A stretch of 29,794 nucleotides of DNA from Porphyromonadaceae bacterium UBA7332 (lineage in GTDB: Bacteria > Bacteroidota > Bacteroidia > Bacteroidales > UBA7332), in the NCBI GenBank assembly GCA_002471225.1, contig DKPO01000029.1:1822-31615 (forward strand), read 5' to 3'. Position numbers and translations under genes: made by a program. Every line of letters begins with the position of its first letter. The first letter of the stretch is position 1. The notes beneath the pieces were generated by a model. The model was not told the DNA's origin. It saw nothing but the letters and a program-made list of their open reading frames with translations, and searched no databases. Shown here piece by piece: positions 7,900 to 16,761 of the stretch.

Positions 7900-8796
7900 A
7901 TGAAAATAAATATAATCGGTGTCCCCTTACACTATGGATGCGATCGGTTAGGCGTAGAAAAAGCTCCTAATCATCTTAGAAAATTAGGGCTGTTGAATCG
8001 TATAAGAAAACATGGGCATAAAACGTATGATATTGGTAATTTGTATGTTCCGGATGTCCCCGAATCAGATAAATTTAAGAAAGGATATAATCTGAAATAT
8101 CTGGATGCGATTGTTGAAGTGAATAATAATCTGGCTGAAATTGTGTATGATTCACTACAAGGTGATGCTTTCCCGATTATTATCGGTGGGGATCATGCTT
8201 TAGGTTTAGGTAGTGCATCGGGTGTAGGAATGAGTTTTGATGATTTCGGGATTATATGGTTAGATGCGCATGGAGATATAAATACTACAGAAACGTCTCC
8301 GAGCGGTAATATTCATGGGATGGCGTTAGGTGCGTTAATGGGTAAAGGAGATAAGGAACTTGTAGATACCTATTCTCCGGGTAATAAAGTGAATCCTGAG
8401 AATGTATTTCTCGTCGGTACCAGAAGTCTTGATGAGGGAGAAAAACGTTTTGTGGAAGAAGAAAATATCAGTGTTTATTCTATGGCGCTTATTAAAGAAC
8501 AAGGGATTAAATTTGTAGCTGATGATATAATTAAGAAGCTTAGAGAAAGACGTATCCGGAATATTCATTTCAGTATCGATGTGGATTCTTTAGATCCTTC
8601 TGTAGCTCCGGGGACAGGTACTCGTGTTGATGATGGTTTAAGCCTGGATCAATTTAAACTATTTGTGGAGTCTATGTTGGCGACTCATTTGGTTAAGTCG
8701 TTAGATTTAGTGGAGTATAATCCGGATCTGGATATAGAAAATCAAACAGGAGAAGTTGTATTGGATATTTTAGATTTTATATCAGAGAAATTATAA
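7900..8796 (+). CDS. rocF: Arginase
   Basis: Binuclear-manganese enzyme hydrolysing arginine to ornithine and urea. All ligand motifs are present, numbered from the chosen start: GGDH at 96-99, LDAHGDIN at 121-128, the SGNIHGM loop at 135-141, and SIDVDSLDP at 225-233. The product is 298 residues, the normal arginase length. I start at the ATG at 7900 (MKINIIGVP). The frame extends upstream to a TTG at 7861 inside rocD, but the added residues are not arginase-like. Agmatinase and formiminoglutamase share the fold, but the ornithine aminotransferase immediately upstream supports arginase. A strong hairpin follows at once. Confidence 0.92.
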   Translation: MKINIIGVPLHYGCDRLGVEKAPNHLRKLGLLNRIRKHGHKTYDIGNLYVPDVPESDKFKKGYNLKYLDAIVEVNNNLAEIVYDSLQGDAFPIIIGGDHALGLGSASGVGMSFDDFGIIWLDAHGDINTTETSPSGNIHGMALGALMGKGDKELVDTYSPGNKVNPENVFLVGTRSLDEGEKRFVEEENISVYSMALIKEQGIKFVADDIIKKLRERRIRNIHFSIDVDSLDPSVAPGTGTRVDDGLSLDQFKLFVESMLATHLVKSLDLVEYNPDLDIENQTGEVVLDILDFISEKL

Positions 8797-8802
8797 AAAT
8801 AA

Positions 8803-8841
8803 AAGAGGCACTTAACTCCGGTGCGAGTTTAAGTGCCTCTT
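8803..8841 (-). terminator. Terminator between convergent rocF and eno
   Basis: A 13-bp perfect stem (AAGAGGCACTTAA at 8803-8815 with 8829-8841), extended inward by three pairs past a bulge. On the minus strand it is followed by a T-rich tract (complement of 8789-8804), which suits enolase. The plus-strand side has only a weak T tract, but the hairpin probably stops rocF as well. Confidence 0.82.
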
Positions 8842-8863
8842 CTTAAAGATGAGAGAAAATCAA

Positions 8864-10147
8864 TTATTTTTTAATTTGTTTATAACCATAAACAGCGATA
8901 TCTCCTAATTCTTCTTCAATACGAAGTAATTGGTTGTATTTAGCCATACGATCAGAACGGCTTAATGAGCCAGTTTTGATTTGACCTGAATTAGTAGCAA
9001 CCGCTATATCAGCAATAGTTGAATCTTCGGTTTCACCCGAGCGGTGAGATGTTACAGAAGTGTATCCATTTCTATGAGCCATCTCAATTGCATGTAAAGT
9101 TTCAGTTAATGTACCGATTTGATTCACTTTGATCAAAATAGAATTTGCACAACCTTCTTCAATACCTTTTTTCAAGAATTCAACATTTGTTACAAATAAG
9201 TCATCACCGACAAGTTGGCAACATTTGCCAATACGATCAGTTAACAACTTCCATCCAGCCCAATCGTTTTCATGCATACCATCTTCGATAGAGTCAATAG
9301 GGTACTTTTTAATAAGTGATTCTAAATAATCTACTTGTTCAGCAGATGTACGTTTTGCACCTTTTTCTCCTTCAAATTTAGTATAGTCATAAACACCATT
9401 CACATAGAATTCGGAAGCTGCACAATCTAAAGCGATAGTTACATCCTTACCAGGTTCATACCCAGCCTTCTTGATCGCAGTAAGAATCGATTCAAGGGCA
9501 TCTTCAGTGCCTTCAAGTTCAGGAGCAAAACCACCTTCATCACCTACAGCTGTACTTAGACCTCTGTCATGAAGAACTTTTTTCAAAGAATGAAAAACTT
9601 CAGCACCCATGCGTAATCCTTCTTTGAAAGATTTAGCACCAATAGGACGAATCATAAATTCCTGGAATGCAATAGGAGCATCAGAGTGTGATCCACCATT
9701 AATAATGTTCATCATTGGAACAGGTAGTACATATGTATTTGTTCCACCAATATATCTGTATAATGGTAATTCTAAATAATTAGCAGCAGCTCTGGCAACA
9801 GCTAAAGAAACACCTAAAATAGCATTGGCACCTAATTTAGCTTTGGTTTTAGTACCGTCAAGCTTAAGCATGGCTTCATCAATTTTCATTTGTTGAAGTG
9901 CATCCATACCTAATAAAGCCGGAGCTATTATCGTATTAATATTATTTACGGCAGTTTGAACACCTTTACCTAAATAGCGACCTTTGTCACCGTCACGTAG
10001 TTCTATAGCTTCATTTTCACCAGTAGAGGCACCAGACGGAACAGATGCGCGACCCATAAAACCTGATTCTAAAATAACATCAACTTCTATTGTTGGATTT
10101 CCGCGAGAGTCTAATATCTCTCTACCTTTAATTTCTACTATTTTCAT
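8864..10147 (-). CDS. eno: Enolase (phosphopyruvate hydratase)
   Basis: Interconverts 2-phosphoglycerate and phosphoenolpyruvate in glycolysis and gluconeogenesis. The 427-residue product is full length with the active-site elements in place: the mobile loop SGASTGENEA near 39-48, GDEGGFAPE at 202-210, metal ligands D241, E288 (SIEDG) and D315 (GDDLF), catalytic K340 (ILIKVNQIG), and the SHRSGETED signature at 367-375. It is cytosolic and is transcribed from its own 100-base upstream gap. There is nothing unusual in the sequence. Confidence 0.98.
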   Translation of the reverse strand: MKIVEIKGREILDSRGNPTIEVDVILESGFMGRASVPSGASTGENEAIELRDGDKGRYLGKGVQTAVNNINTIIAPALLGMDALQQMKIDEAMLKLDGTKTKAKLGANAILGVSLAVARAAANYLELPLYRYIGGTNTYVLPVPMMNIINGGSHSDAPIAFQEFMIRPIGAKSFKEGLRMGAEVFHSLKKVLHDRGLSTAVGDEGGFAPELEGTEDALESILTAIKKAGYEPGKDVTIALDCAASEFYVNGVYDYTKFEGEKGAKRTSAEQVDYLESLIKKYPIDSIEDGMHENDWAGWKLLTDRIGKCCQLVGDDLFVTNVEFLKKGIEEGCANSILIKVNQIGTLTETLHAIEMAHRNGYTSVTSHRSGETEDSTIADIAVATNSGQIKTGSLSRSDRMAKYNQLLRIEEELGDIAVYGYKQIKK

Positions 10148-10175
10148 ATTATCTATAGTTTAAAAAACAATATTG

Positions 10176-10209
10176 TAAATATACGGCTTTATAACAAAAC
10201 TGTTATCAA
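10176..10209 (-). promoter_or_regulatory. Candidate enolase promoter
   Basis: Minus strand: TTG (complement of 10207-10209), a 23-base spacer, then TATATTTA (complement of 10176-10183), one mismatch from TAnnTTTG. Spacing is at the long end of the accepted range. Confidence 0.35.
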
Positions 10210-10246
10210 TTTAGTTTATTTAGAAACCGTTTAAAAAGCATAATTA

Positions 10247-12937
10247 TTATTTTGTTATTTGATTTGTCTCTTTTTTAGCTTGTTCAATCAGATTTGTAGC
10301 TTTTTTCTTTGCCTGTTCTTTTATCTGATCGCCAGCTTTTTCAGCGGCAATTTTCAATATAGGGTTTTTAGCTTTCTGTATAAGAGCGTCAGCTTGCTTC
10401 TCAGCATCTTCTATAATCTGATTTGCTTGAATTTTTGCGTTAGCTACAATACTATCACTATGTAATTGCTTTTCTTCTTTAGATTGTGACTGTACTGGCT
10501 TTTTAGTGAAAATTTCATGGATCGCATTATCAATCATAGCCTGTGTATTTAACTGCACTTTCGGATCACTAAAAGTACCTGTAATAATCAGAGGTATGGT
10601 TTTTAATCCGCCCAGTTTTGAGCTTACACCTTCTGCAATAGATATTTTGCCGGAATAATCAATTTGCTGATCAAGTGTTGTTTTTCCTGATAAGGTCAAT
10701 GTATTACCTGCAAATTTAATATCGAATGGTTTGGTATATACATTGCCTTTGGTTATTTTAAAAGGGATAGTTATATCATTTGCTTTAATTGAATTCAATG
10801 ATGGATTTTGTAAAGCTTTAGCCAAGGCATTTAATGCTTTAAGATCTGAAATTACAACCTCTTTTGTTTTCAGTATACCATCTGATTCAATTGAATTTAT
10901 GATAGGTTGCATTGTATCATTAAAGTCCATTTGAAGTTGAATCTGCATATCCATCATTCCTTTTATATTTGCAAATACCGGAGCTAAGGATTGAGCTGTC
11001 TGCGTTTCTTCAAACAGCTGTTTGAATATGATATTTTTCATATTCATATTTATATTCAACTGTGGACGATTTTGAATATGTGCGTCAAACGTACCATTAC
11101 CGGTTATATTTCCTCCAAATAAATTAAACTTCACACCGTTTAGCTTTAAAATACTCTCCTTGATAATCACTTGTCCGATCAAATCATTGATTTTCATGTT
11201 TTCAAATACTATTTGATTGAATTTCCCAATGATTGCAATATCAATATTTCCCGGAATATTAACCGATCCTTTACTACGTTGTGTATTGGTAGGAACTGAT
11301 TTTTTACTATTCACATTAGGTTTATTTGCAGAAACGGTATCGGAATCTGTCTGAATGAACTGGTTAAGGTTCATGTTTTCAGAAATGATATTTAATGACC
11401 CTTTCAGAATACCTTTATTGAAAATATAGGGTAAGTAATTTTCAACTTTCCCGGATAACCGAAGGTCACTATCAGCAATTTTAATATTAATATTATCAAT
11501 ATTAGCATGAGTTGGGAGCAACTCGATCATTCCTGATTCAATATTTAAACGCGGAGTATCTTTAGTCTTTATTTTAACCTGATTGAATAATAACTGTCCA
11601 TTAGCCCTTATAGACTGATACTGATTTTTCTCAAGCTCAAGAATACTTCCTGATGCTATCAGATCGGCTTTGATTGTTCCGGAGAACAATTCGTCTTTTT
11701 TCATAGGATAAATCTCTTGAATGCGATTCAGATCAAATAAGCCTTTTGTCTGAACATTAAAATTCATAGCATTGAACGGATCAGTTATTCCCAGGCTTCC
11801 TTCAATCTTGTTGTTTGCAAACAAACATTGGAAAGAAGGAATACTGATAATCATTTTTGAACCATCTCCCTGCTCAGAATTACTCATTAATAGTTTAAGA
11901 TCAATATCATCAATCCCCTGATCTAAAGATTTATATTTAAAGGAACCGTCAGAAATTGAAGCATTGATTTCGAATGCCGGGATTTGAGTTGTGCTCAATA
12001 GTCCTTTTATCCAACCATTAAATTGGGTAGTCCCGTTCGCGGTAATGTCTTTAAAATCCCGTTTATATAACTGAGGTACTAATGATAAGATCTCTTTAAC
12101 TTCAACGTTAGGTGCCGTTGTTTTCAAATCAATCATCAGACAACTATCCATTGATTGAATATATCCATCCAATGATAGATTCAAAGCATTTACGCTTAAA
12201 TTATTATTGGAGAAGGTAAATTGTTTTTTCTTGAAATCTGCTTCTATTTTTCCATCGAAATTGATATCGATATCATTAATAAGAATATTATCTCTGTTAC
12301 CATAACGAATGCCCTGCAATCCGCTTTTGAGAACGATTGAACTTGTATTAGATGATAAATCTCCGGATAATAATATATCAGCCTGTTCGCATTCAAACGA
12401 TATCATATCCTTTAGATCCATATAAGATAAATAAGCATTATCTATTTTTACTTTGTCTATTTTTAGATGAAAAGAAGAAGATGAAGAAATTGAATCCTGA
12501 GTAAGGTTTTTGTCAGAGTCAGAAGAGTCTCCTTTTAAAATATCCCAATTTGATTTACCGTTTTGAAGGACGCGTGTATGTATTACAGGTCTGTTTATTA
12601 AGATCTGCATGATTTCATATCCACTATCTTTCATTAGAGACATGATATTTAGCGTAAGCTCTACCTTTTGTGTTGAAATCAGTGTGTCTTTAGCAAACTC
12701 ATTATGCCCTGTGATTAATAAGTTCTTCAAAGAGAGAGTTGCTTCAGGGAAATGCTTTATCAGGCTTATATCAATATCTGAAAAGCTTAAATTTGCATCC
12801 AGCATTTTCTCGGCTTCAACTTTTACAGCTGAACTTACTTTATCTTTTATTAGAAAAGGGAGAAATATAATGGCAAATCCGAAGATAATTATTAATCCTG
12901 CGAAAATGCTAAAAATAATCTTGCTGCTTCGTTTCAT
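10247..12937 (-). CDS. AsmA-like large membrane-anchored protein
   Basis: AsmA-type proteins are envelope proteins of the repeating-beta-groove class that are thought to shuttle lipids between membranes. The 896-residue product has one N-terminal membrane helix (about residues 8-31, hydrophobic and preceded by MKRSSK), then a long beta-rich periplasmic region with the AsmA N-terminal signature (FPEATLSLKNLLITG, INRPVIHTRVLQNGKSNW) and AsmA-like C-terminal elements around 600-800 (FNLFGGNITGNGTFD, PFKITKGNVYTKPF, LSGKTTLDQQIDYSG). The last 80 or so residues are a charged Ala/Lys/Gln-rich helix, probably coiled coil, an extra beyond the beta-rich core. It starts 36 bases after the preceding transporter's stop, so they may share a transcript. 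Confidence 0.83.
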   Translation of the reverse strand: MKRSSKIIFSIFAGLIIIFGFAIIFLPFLIKDKVSSAVKVEAEKMLDANLSFSDIDISLIKHFPEATLSLKNLLITGHNEFAKDTLISTQKVELTLNIMSLMKDSGYEIMQILINRPVIHTRVLQNGKSNWDILKGDSSDSDKNLTQDSISSSSSFHLKIDKVKIDNAYLSYMDLKDMISFECEQADILLSGDLSSNTSSIVLKSGLQGIRYGNRDNILINDIDINFDGKIEADFKKKQFTFSNNNLSVNALNLSLDGYIQSMDSCLMIDLKTTAPNVEVKEILSLVPQLYKRDFKDITANGTTQFNGWIKGLLSTTQIPAFEINASISDGSFKYKSLDQGIDDIDLKLLMSNSEQGDGSKMIISIPSFQCLFANNKIEGSLGITDPFNAMNFNVQTKGLFDLNRIQEIYPMKKDELFSGTIKADLIASGSILELEKNQYQSIRANGQLLFNQVKIKTKDTPRLNIESGMIELLPTHANIDNINIKIADSDLRLSGKVENYLPYIFNKGILKGSLNIISENMNLNQFIQTDSDTVSANKPNVNSKKSVPTNTQRSKGSVNIPGNIDIAIIGKFNQIVFENMKINDLIGQVIIKESILKLNGVKFNLFGGNITGNGTFDAHIQNRPQLNINMNMKNIIFKQLFEETQTAQSLAPVFANIKGMMDMQIQLQMDFNDTMQPIINSIESDGILKTKEVVISDLKALNALAKALQNPSLNSIKANDITIPFKITKGNVYTKPFDIKFAGNTLTLSGKTTLDQQIDYSGKISIAEGVSSKLGGLKTIPLIITGTFSDPKVQLNTQAMIDNAIHEIFTKKPVQSQSKEEKQLHSDSIVANAKIQANQIIEDAEKQADALIQKAKNPILKIAAEKAGDQIKEQAKKKATNLIEQAKKETNQITK

Positions 12938-12973
12938 TATAGTATAGTTTTAATTGAATGTATAAGAGTTTTA

Positions 12974-13906
12974 TTATAACTCATTTTCATAGGATTTAGT
13001 TGATTTTTTTTCTTTAGAAACCAAAAATACACCAATGAATATGAGTAATGCCCCGACAACCTGATAACCTGTTAGAGTATTATCCGTAAATGTTACAGCA
13101 ACAATGGTTGCAACAATTGGTACCTCATAATCATACATTGATACAGCCGTAGTATTTAGATATTTCAAACCATAGGGAAGTAAGAAATAGGTAAGTCCTG
13201 TAGGAAACAGTAAAACAAAAATCAGTGTATAAAAAGGATAAGGATTCTCTGATATGTGAGTAATTAATTTAAGATCAAAACCTTTAATCAGCATAAAAGG
13301 AACGGATATGATTGTAGCACCTAAAAACATCCATTTAAGCATGGTTACCGTTGAATATTTTGCTATATATTTCTTGTTATATATAAGATACATAGCATAA
13401 GAAAAGGCACTTAGTAGACAGAAAATATTACCGATAAACGAATTTGAGTGATGTTTTTCTTGTGGACTGGCTATTAATATTAATCCTATTGTTCCTGTCA
13501 GGGCTAAAATCAAACCTGCAATTTTTGATTTACTGCCTTTTTCTTTATGAGTAAGGATAGAGATAACCAAGACGAAAACAGGCATTGTCGTGAATATCAG
13601 AGAGCTGTCAATAGGAGAGGAGTCTTGAACTCCGAATAGATAAAACAGAATGTAACCTCCTAAGAATATCATTCCGATTAATGTCATATTCAATTTGTCC
13701 TTGAGCTCTGTTTTCTCAGGTTTTGTAAATAGTCCTATCAAACTAAATAATATGAATGCGAATAATGTTCGGATAAAGAACATAGTAGTAGCACTGCTCC
13801 ATTCAGGGAGCAGATATTTTTGAGCATTTATATTTAAAGCATTAAAAAGCTCAGCAAGGAATACTGCAATATTTGCTTTAATGAAGATAAGACCCTTTGA
13901 TTTCAT
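12974..13906 (-). CDS. EamA-family (DMT) transporter
   Basis: Ten-helix inner-membrane transporter of the drug/metabolite superfamily, with two EamA repeats; substrate unknown. Seen: successive hydrophobic segments throughout 310 residues, the SSATTMFFIRTLFAF first-repeat signature, the conserved EKH/EKGSK cytosolic loop between repeats, and YDYEVPIVATI in the second repeat. I choose the ATG at 13906 (MKSKGLIF). An in-frame start at 14023 would add 39 residues but falls inside the hairpin that terminates gadB (13985-14029). That makes the long form unlikely unless there is read-through. gadB lies immediately upstream on the same strand; AsmA follows. Confidence 0.82.
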   Translation of the reverse strand: MKSKGLIFIKANIAVFLAELFNALNINAQKYLLPEWSSATTMFFIRTLFAFILFSLIGLFTKPEKTELKDKLNMTLIGMIFLGGYILFYLFGVQDSSPIDSSLIFTTMPVFVLVISILTHKEKGSKSKIAGLILALTGTIGLILIASPQEKHHSNSFIGNIFCLLSAFSYAMYLIYNKKYIAKYSTVTMLKWMFLGATIISVPFMLIKGFDLKLITHISENPYPFYTLIFVLLFPTGLTYFLLPYGLKYLNTTAVSMYDYEVPIVATIVAVTFTDNTLTGYQVVGALLIFIGVFLVSKEKKSTKSYENEL

Positions 13907-13984
13907 AATTAAAAGCTTTGAATCTAAAACGGTTATTTTGGCTTTATTGTTTGTTTTTTTATTGATAAACAGGAGAGGATAAAA

Positions 13985-14029
13985 AAGAGGTTGCTTTTCT
14001 TGTAACGAATACGCGAAAAACAACCTCTT
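13985..14029 (-). terminator. Intrinsic terminator after gadB
   Basis: A 9-bp stem (AAGAGGTTG at 13985-13993 with 14021-14029), one mismatch, then five more pairs (TTTTC at 13995-13999 with GAAAA at 14015-14019). On the minus strand a run of T follows (complement of 13981-13986). It lies 41 bases after the gadB stop. Confidence 0.83.
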
Positions 14030-14070
14030 AAAAATTAGGATAGTGATTTATTTATTTCTAAAAGCAATTC

Positions 14071-15555
14071 TTATTTTTTTGCTTTAGATTTTTTTTCTTC
14101 TTTTGGTGCTGCAGCATGTTTTTTAGTAACATGAGAACCATGATTGAAGATTCTTTCTTTTACGTGCTCTTTTTTATCAATAGCAATACGGGTAGGAGTA
14201 GGGTATTCAAGTTTTTCGAATTCCGCAACTGCATTTCGTATATCGCTCAAAAGCATATCAGCCATATCTCTTGAGAATCCTTGTCGTGCTACTACACGCA
14301 TAACAATTACATCTTCTAATTTCGCAGGAAGTGTATAAGCTGGAACCATCCATCCGCTTTGTTGCAATTTATCCTGAAGATCATATAGCGTCCATTTTGC
14401 TTTCTTTTGATACTCCTGATCCATATGCCATACAAATAATGGATTAACTACATCAGGACTGTAATTTTTGAAGCATGGGATTTTTGCAATCTCACCATGT
14501 ACGTATTTAGTCACTTCCATGCTATTGAATTGGATTTGTTTGTAACCTTCAAATCCTAATCGGATAAACTGATAGTATTGACCTAAAATTTGAGCAGCCG
14601 GGCGTGAGAAGTTCAAACCTACCTGAGCAACTTCTGCGCCTAAATAGTTTACACTGAAGTTCATTTCTTCAGGCAGATATTGTTTGTCTCTCCAGATAAC
14701 CCAACCTAAACCAGGATAAACTAATCCAAATTTATGACCAGATACACTGATTGAAAGTACCCATTTCAAACGGAAATCCCATTTTAATTCCGGTTGTAGG
14801 AATGGTAAAATGAATCCGCCGGAAGCAGCATCAATGTGTATTGGGATATTAAATCCGGTTTTCTTATTGAATTTTTCAAGGGCTTTATCTAATGCTTCTA
14901 CATCATCATTTAAACCAGTCCATGTAACACCCATAATAGGAACTACGCAGATTGTATTTTCGTCACACATTTTTAAAGCCTCTTCAGGATCTAATGTAGT
15001 TTTATCTAATGTAATAGGCACAGTACGCATTTCAATTTGCCATAGTTGAGCAAATTTTTCCCATACAACCTGAAAAGCTGAAGAAATTACAAAGTTAGGT
15101 TTATCAAAAGGTTTTCCTTCGGCTTGTCTTCTTTTGCGCCAGCGAATCCATGCTGCCACACCACCAAGCATACAAGCTTCAGAAGAACCGATAGCAGGAG
15201 CCCCTGTTTTCCATTTATCTTTTTGAGGAGTGTTCCATAAGTTAGCCAGCATGTTAATACATTTAGCAGACATTACAGCAACACGCGGATATTCAGTCTC
15301 ATCAATGAAGTTTACATTAATTGCATCATTCATTAATTTCGTAGCATATTCATCCATATAGGTAGTTACGAAAGTAGCAAGATTTAATGCCGGCTGAGTC
15401 TGCGGATAAGTTTCATCTCTTACCATTTGGTAAGCAATATCCGGAGTCGTTGGGTGTTGAGGAATAAATTCGTCTGGAGCACTATTGATCATTACGTCTG
15501 ATCCGTAAGTAGGAGTTTGAGCAACTCCCGAACGAAGTTTTTTATCTTCTTTCAT
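14071..15555 (-). CDS. gadB: Glutamate decarboxylase
   Basis: PLP enzyme that decarboxylates glutamate to GABA, consuming a proton; in enteric bacteria it underlies acid resistance. The 494-residue product aligns from memory with E. coli GadB along its whole length: NLATFVTTYMDE near 58-69, IGSSEACMLGG at 122-132, HIDAASGGF at 240-248, and SVSGHKFG at 270-277 with the PLP lysine K275. The C-terminus carries a His-containing tail (NHGSHVTKKH) and then a lysine/alanine-rich extension of about 15 residues. No glutamate/GABA antiporter (gadC), glutaminase or potassium channel gene is adjacent. It is a single-gene unit ended by a strong terminator. Confidence 0.95.
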   Translation of the reverse strand: MKEDKKLRSGVAQTPTYGSDVMINSAPDEFIPQHPTTPDIAYQMVRDETYPQTQPALNLATFVTTYMDEYATKLMNDAINVNFIDETEYPRVAVMSAKCINMLANLWNTPQKDKWKTGAPAIGSSEACMLGGVAAWIRWRKRRQAEGKPFDKPNFVISSAFQVVWEKFAQLWQIEMRTVPITLDKTTLDPEEALKMCDENTICVVPIMGVTWTGLNDDVEALDKALEKFNKKTGFNIPIHIDAASGGFILPFLQPELKWDFRLKWVLSISVSGHKFGLVYPGLGWVIWRDKQYLPEEMNFSVNYLGAEVAQVGLNFSRPAAQILGQYYQFIRLGFEGYKQIQFNSMEVTKYVHGEIAKIPCFKNYSPDVVNPLFVWHMDQEYQKKAKWTLYDLQDKLQQSGWMVPAYTLPAKLEDVIVMRVVARQGFSRDMADMLLSDIRNAVAEFEKLEYPTPTRIAIDKKEHVKERIFNHGSHVTKKHAAAPKEEKKSKAKK

Positions 15556-15773
15556 AACAAAAAGGTTTAGATTAAAGTATTATGTATTGTTATTAAGTTT
15601 TCTGAGTTTATAAAAACCACACTATATTAACATATATCTTACCTATTTGTTCTTAATTTTAGCATGAAATTTGGAGGAGTCGAATATTTTCTATGATCAA
15701 CTATCTGAATCGAAGGGATAACGGGGAAAGGGATAAATCTGCATTTTGTATTCATCTCAGGTGATTAAATACA

Positions 15774-15811
15774 AAAGAGGCTGTCTTGAATATATTTCAG
15801 ACAGCCTCTTT
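15774..15811 (-). terminator. Intrinsic terminator after second EamA transporter
   Basis: A 12-bp perfect stem (AAAGAGGCTGTC at 15774-15785 with 15800-15811), plus four further pairs past a one-base bulge. It sits two bases after the transporter stop, with TTTTGT following on the minus strand. It would also insulate gadB upstream on its far side. Confidence 0.85.
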
Positions 15812-15813
15812 GT

Positions 15814-16761
15814 TTATACATTAAAACCAAGTTTCCGTAGTATTTGATTCCAGATAGTAATTGGCATCTGGAATACCTGTAAAGCAAGCGTTATCGATAG
15901 GATTCCGATAATGGATGCAATATCTGGTTTCTCATCAGGCAATATAATCCAGCTCAATATACACCCTGTTACGGGCACGATAAACTTCCAGATGTTTAAC
16001 TCCGAAACCTTTACTCCCGGTTTTTGAAGCAATGTGTACCATATCGAGAATCCCGCTGCCGGTATAATTGCTAACCAGATTAAAGCAGCATAAAACTCCA
16101 AAGGTAAAGTTTGTGTCGGGAATTTTTCAAGCGAGAATCCGGTAATCAATAACATGACTCCACCTGTAAAATTAGCAAATGAAGTAAGTAATATCGGTGA
16201 TATGGGTTTCTTATGTTTCACAACCATAATATTCGTATATCCACCAACTAAATTACTGCTCAGAAGTAGAAAAACTCCAATATAGAACTGAGGATTGTCA
16301 GATGTTAATCCCCCCTTATTTAAGCTTATAAAAATCACTCCGGATACACCTAACAATATAGCAAACATTTTTTTGAGATTCATTTTATCATCATGCAGGG
16401 TCAGATGGGCGAGTATGGCCACAAATAACGGGCCGGCACCAATGATAATGGCAGCTGTAGCTGCCGGGACTTTATTTAGTCCCATGAAAAAAAGGCCGTA
16501 TTGCATAAACGTTTGCGCAAAGGCAAAAAGAAGCATAAACTTCCAGTTCTGGCTTATCGTCTTACGTATCTCAACCTTCTTATGTAATATAAGAGGTAGT
16601 AATAATAAGCCCGCTAATGAGAAACGCATCCCCGACAATAATATAGGCGGCATAAAGGTGAATCCTATTTTAGCACCTGCAAATGCAGAACCCCACAAGA
16701 TACAGGCAAGTATAGCCAATAGTCTCACTGTTAATTGAAGATTAGTTCTTTTCCGCGGCAC
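15814..16761 (-). CDS. EamA-family (DMT) transporter
   Basis: Second drug/metabolite-superfamily permease in the window, about 315 residues with ten predicted membrane helices. The CILWGSAFAGAKIGF and RFSLAGLLLLPL stretches form the first EamA repeat. The second repeat runs from around PQFYIGVFLLLSSNL. Substrate unknown. Both plausible starts are GTG: 16761, overlapping the pyrC end by 31 bases, or 16728, immediately after the pyrC stop. The shorter form begins MRLLAILACIL right at the first helix, as many EamA proteins do. Overlap or near-contact with pyrC indicates translational coupling and co-transcription. It is not closely similar to the transporter at 12974-13906. Confidence 0.83.
   Translation of the reverse strand: MPRKRTNLQLTVRLLAILACILWGSAFAGAKIGFTFMPPILLSGMRFSLAGLLLLPLILHKKVEIRKTISQNWKFMLLFAFAQTFMQYGLFFMGLNKVPAATAAIIIGAGPLFVAILAHLTLHDDKMNLKKMFAILLGVSGVIFISLNKGGLTSDNPQFYIGVFLLLSSNLVGGYTNIMVVKHKKPISPILLTSFANFTGGVMLLITGFSLEKFPTQTLPLEFYAALIWLAIIPAAGFSIWYTLLQKPGVKVSELNIWKFIVPVTGCILSWIILPDEKPDIASIIGILSITLALQVFQMPITIWNQILRKLGFNV

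Noticed and set aside
13907..14023. N-terminal extension of the EamA transporter starting at 14023
   Set aside because: It would start inside the gadB terminator hairpin (13985-14029), and the added 39 residues are not transporter-like. The ATG at 13906 gives a normal EamA protein.
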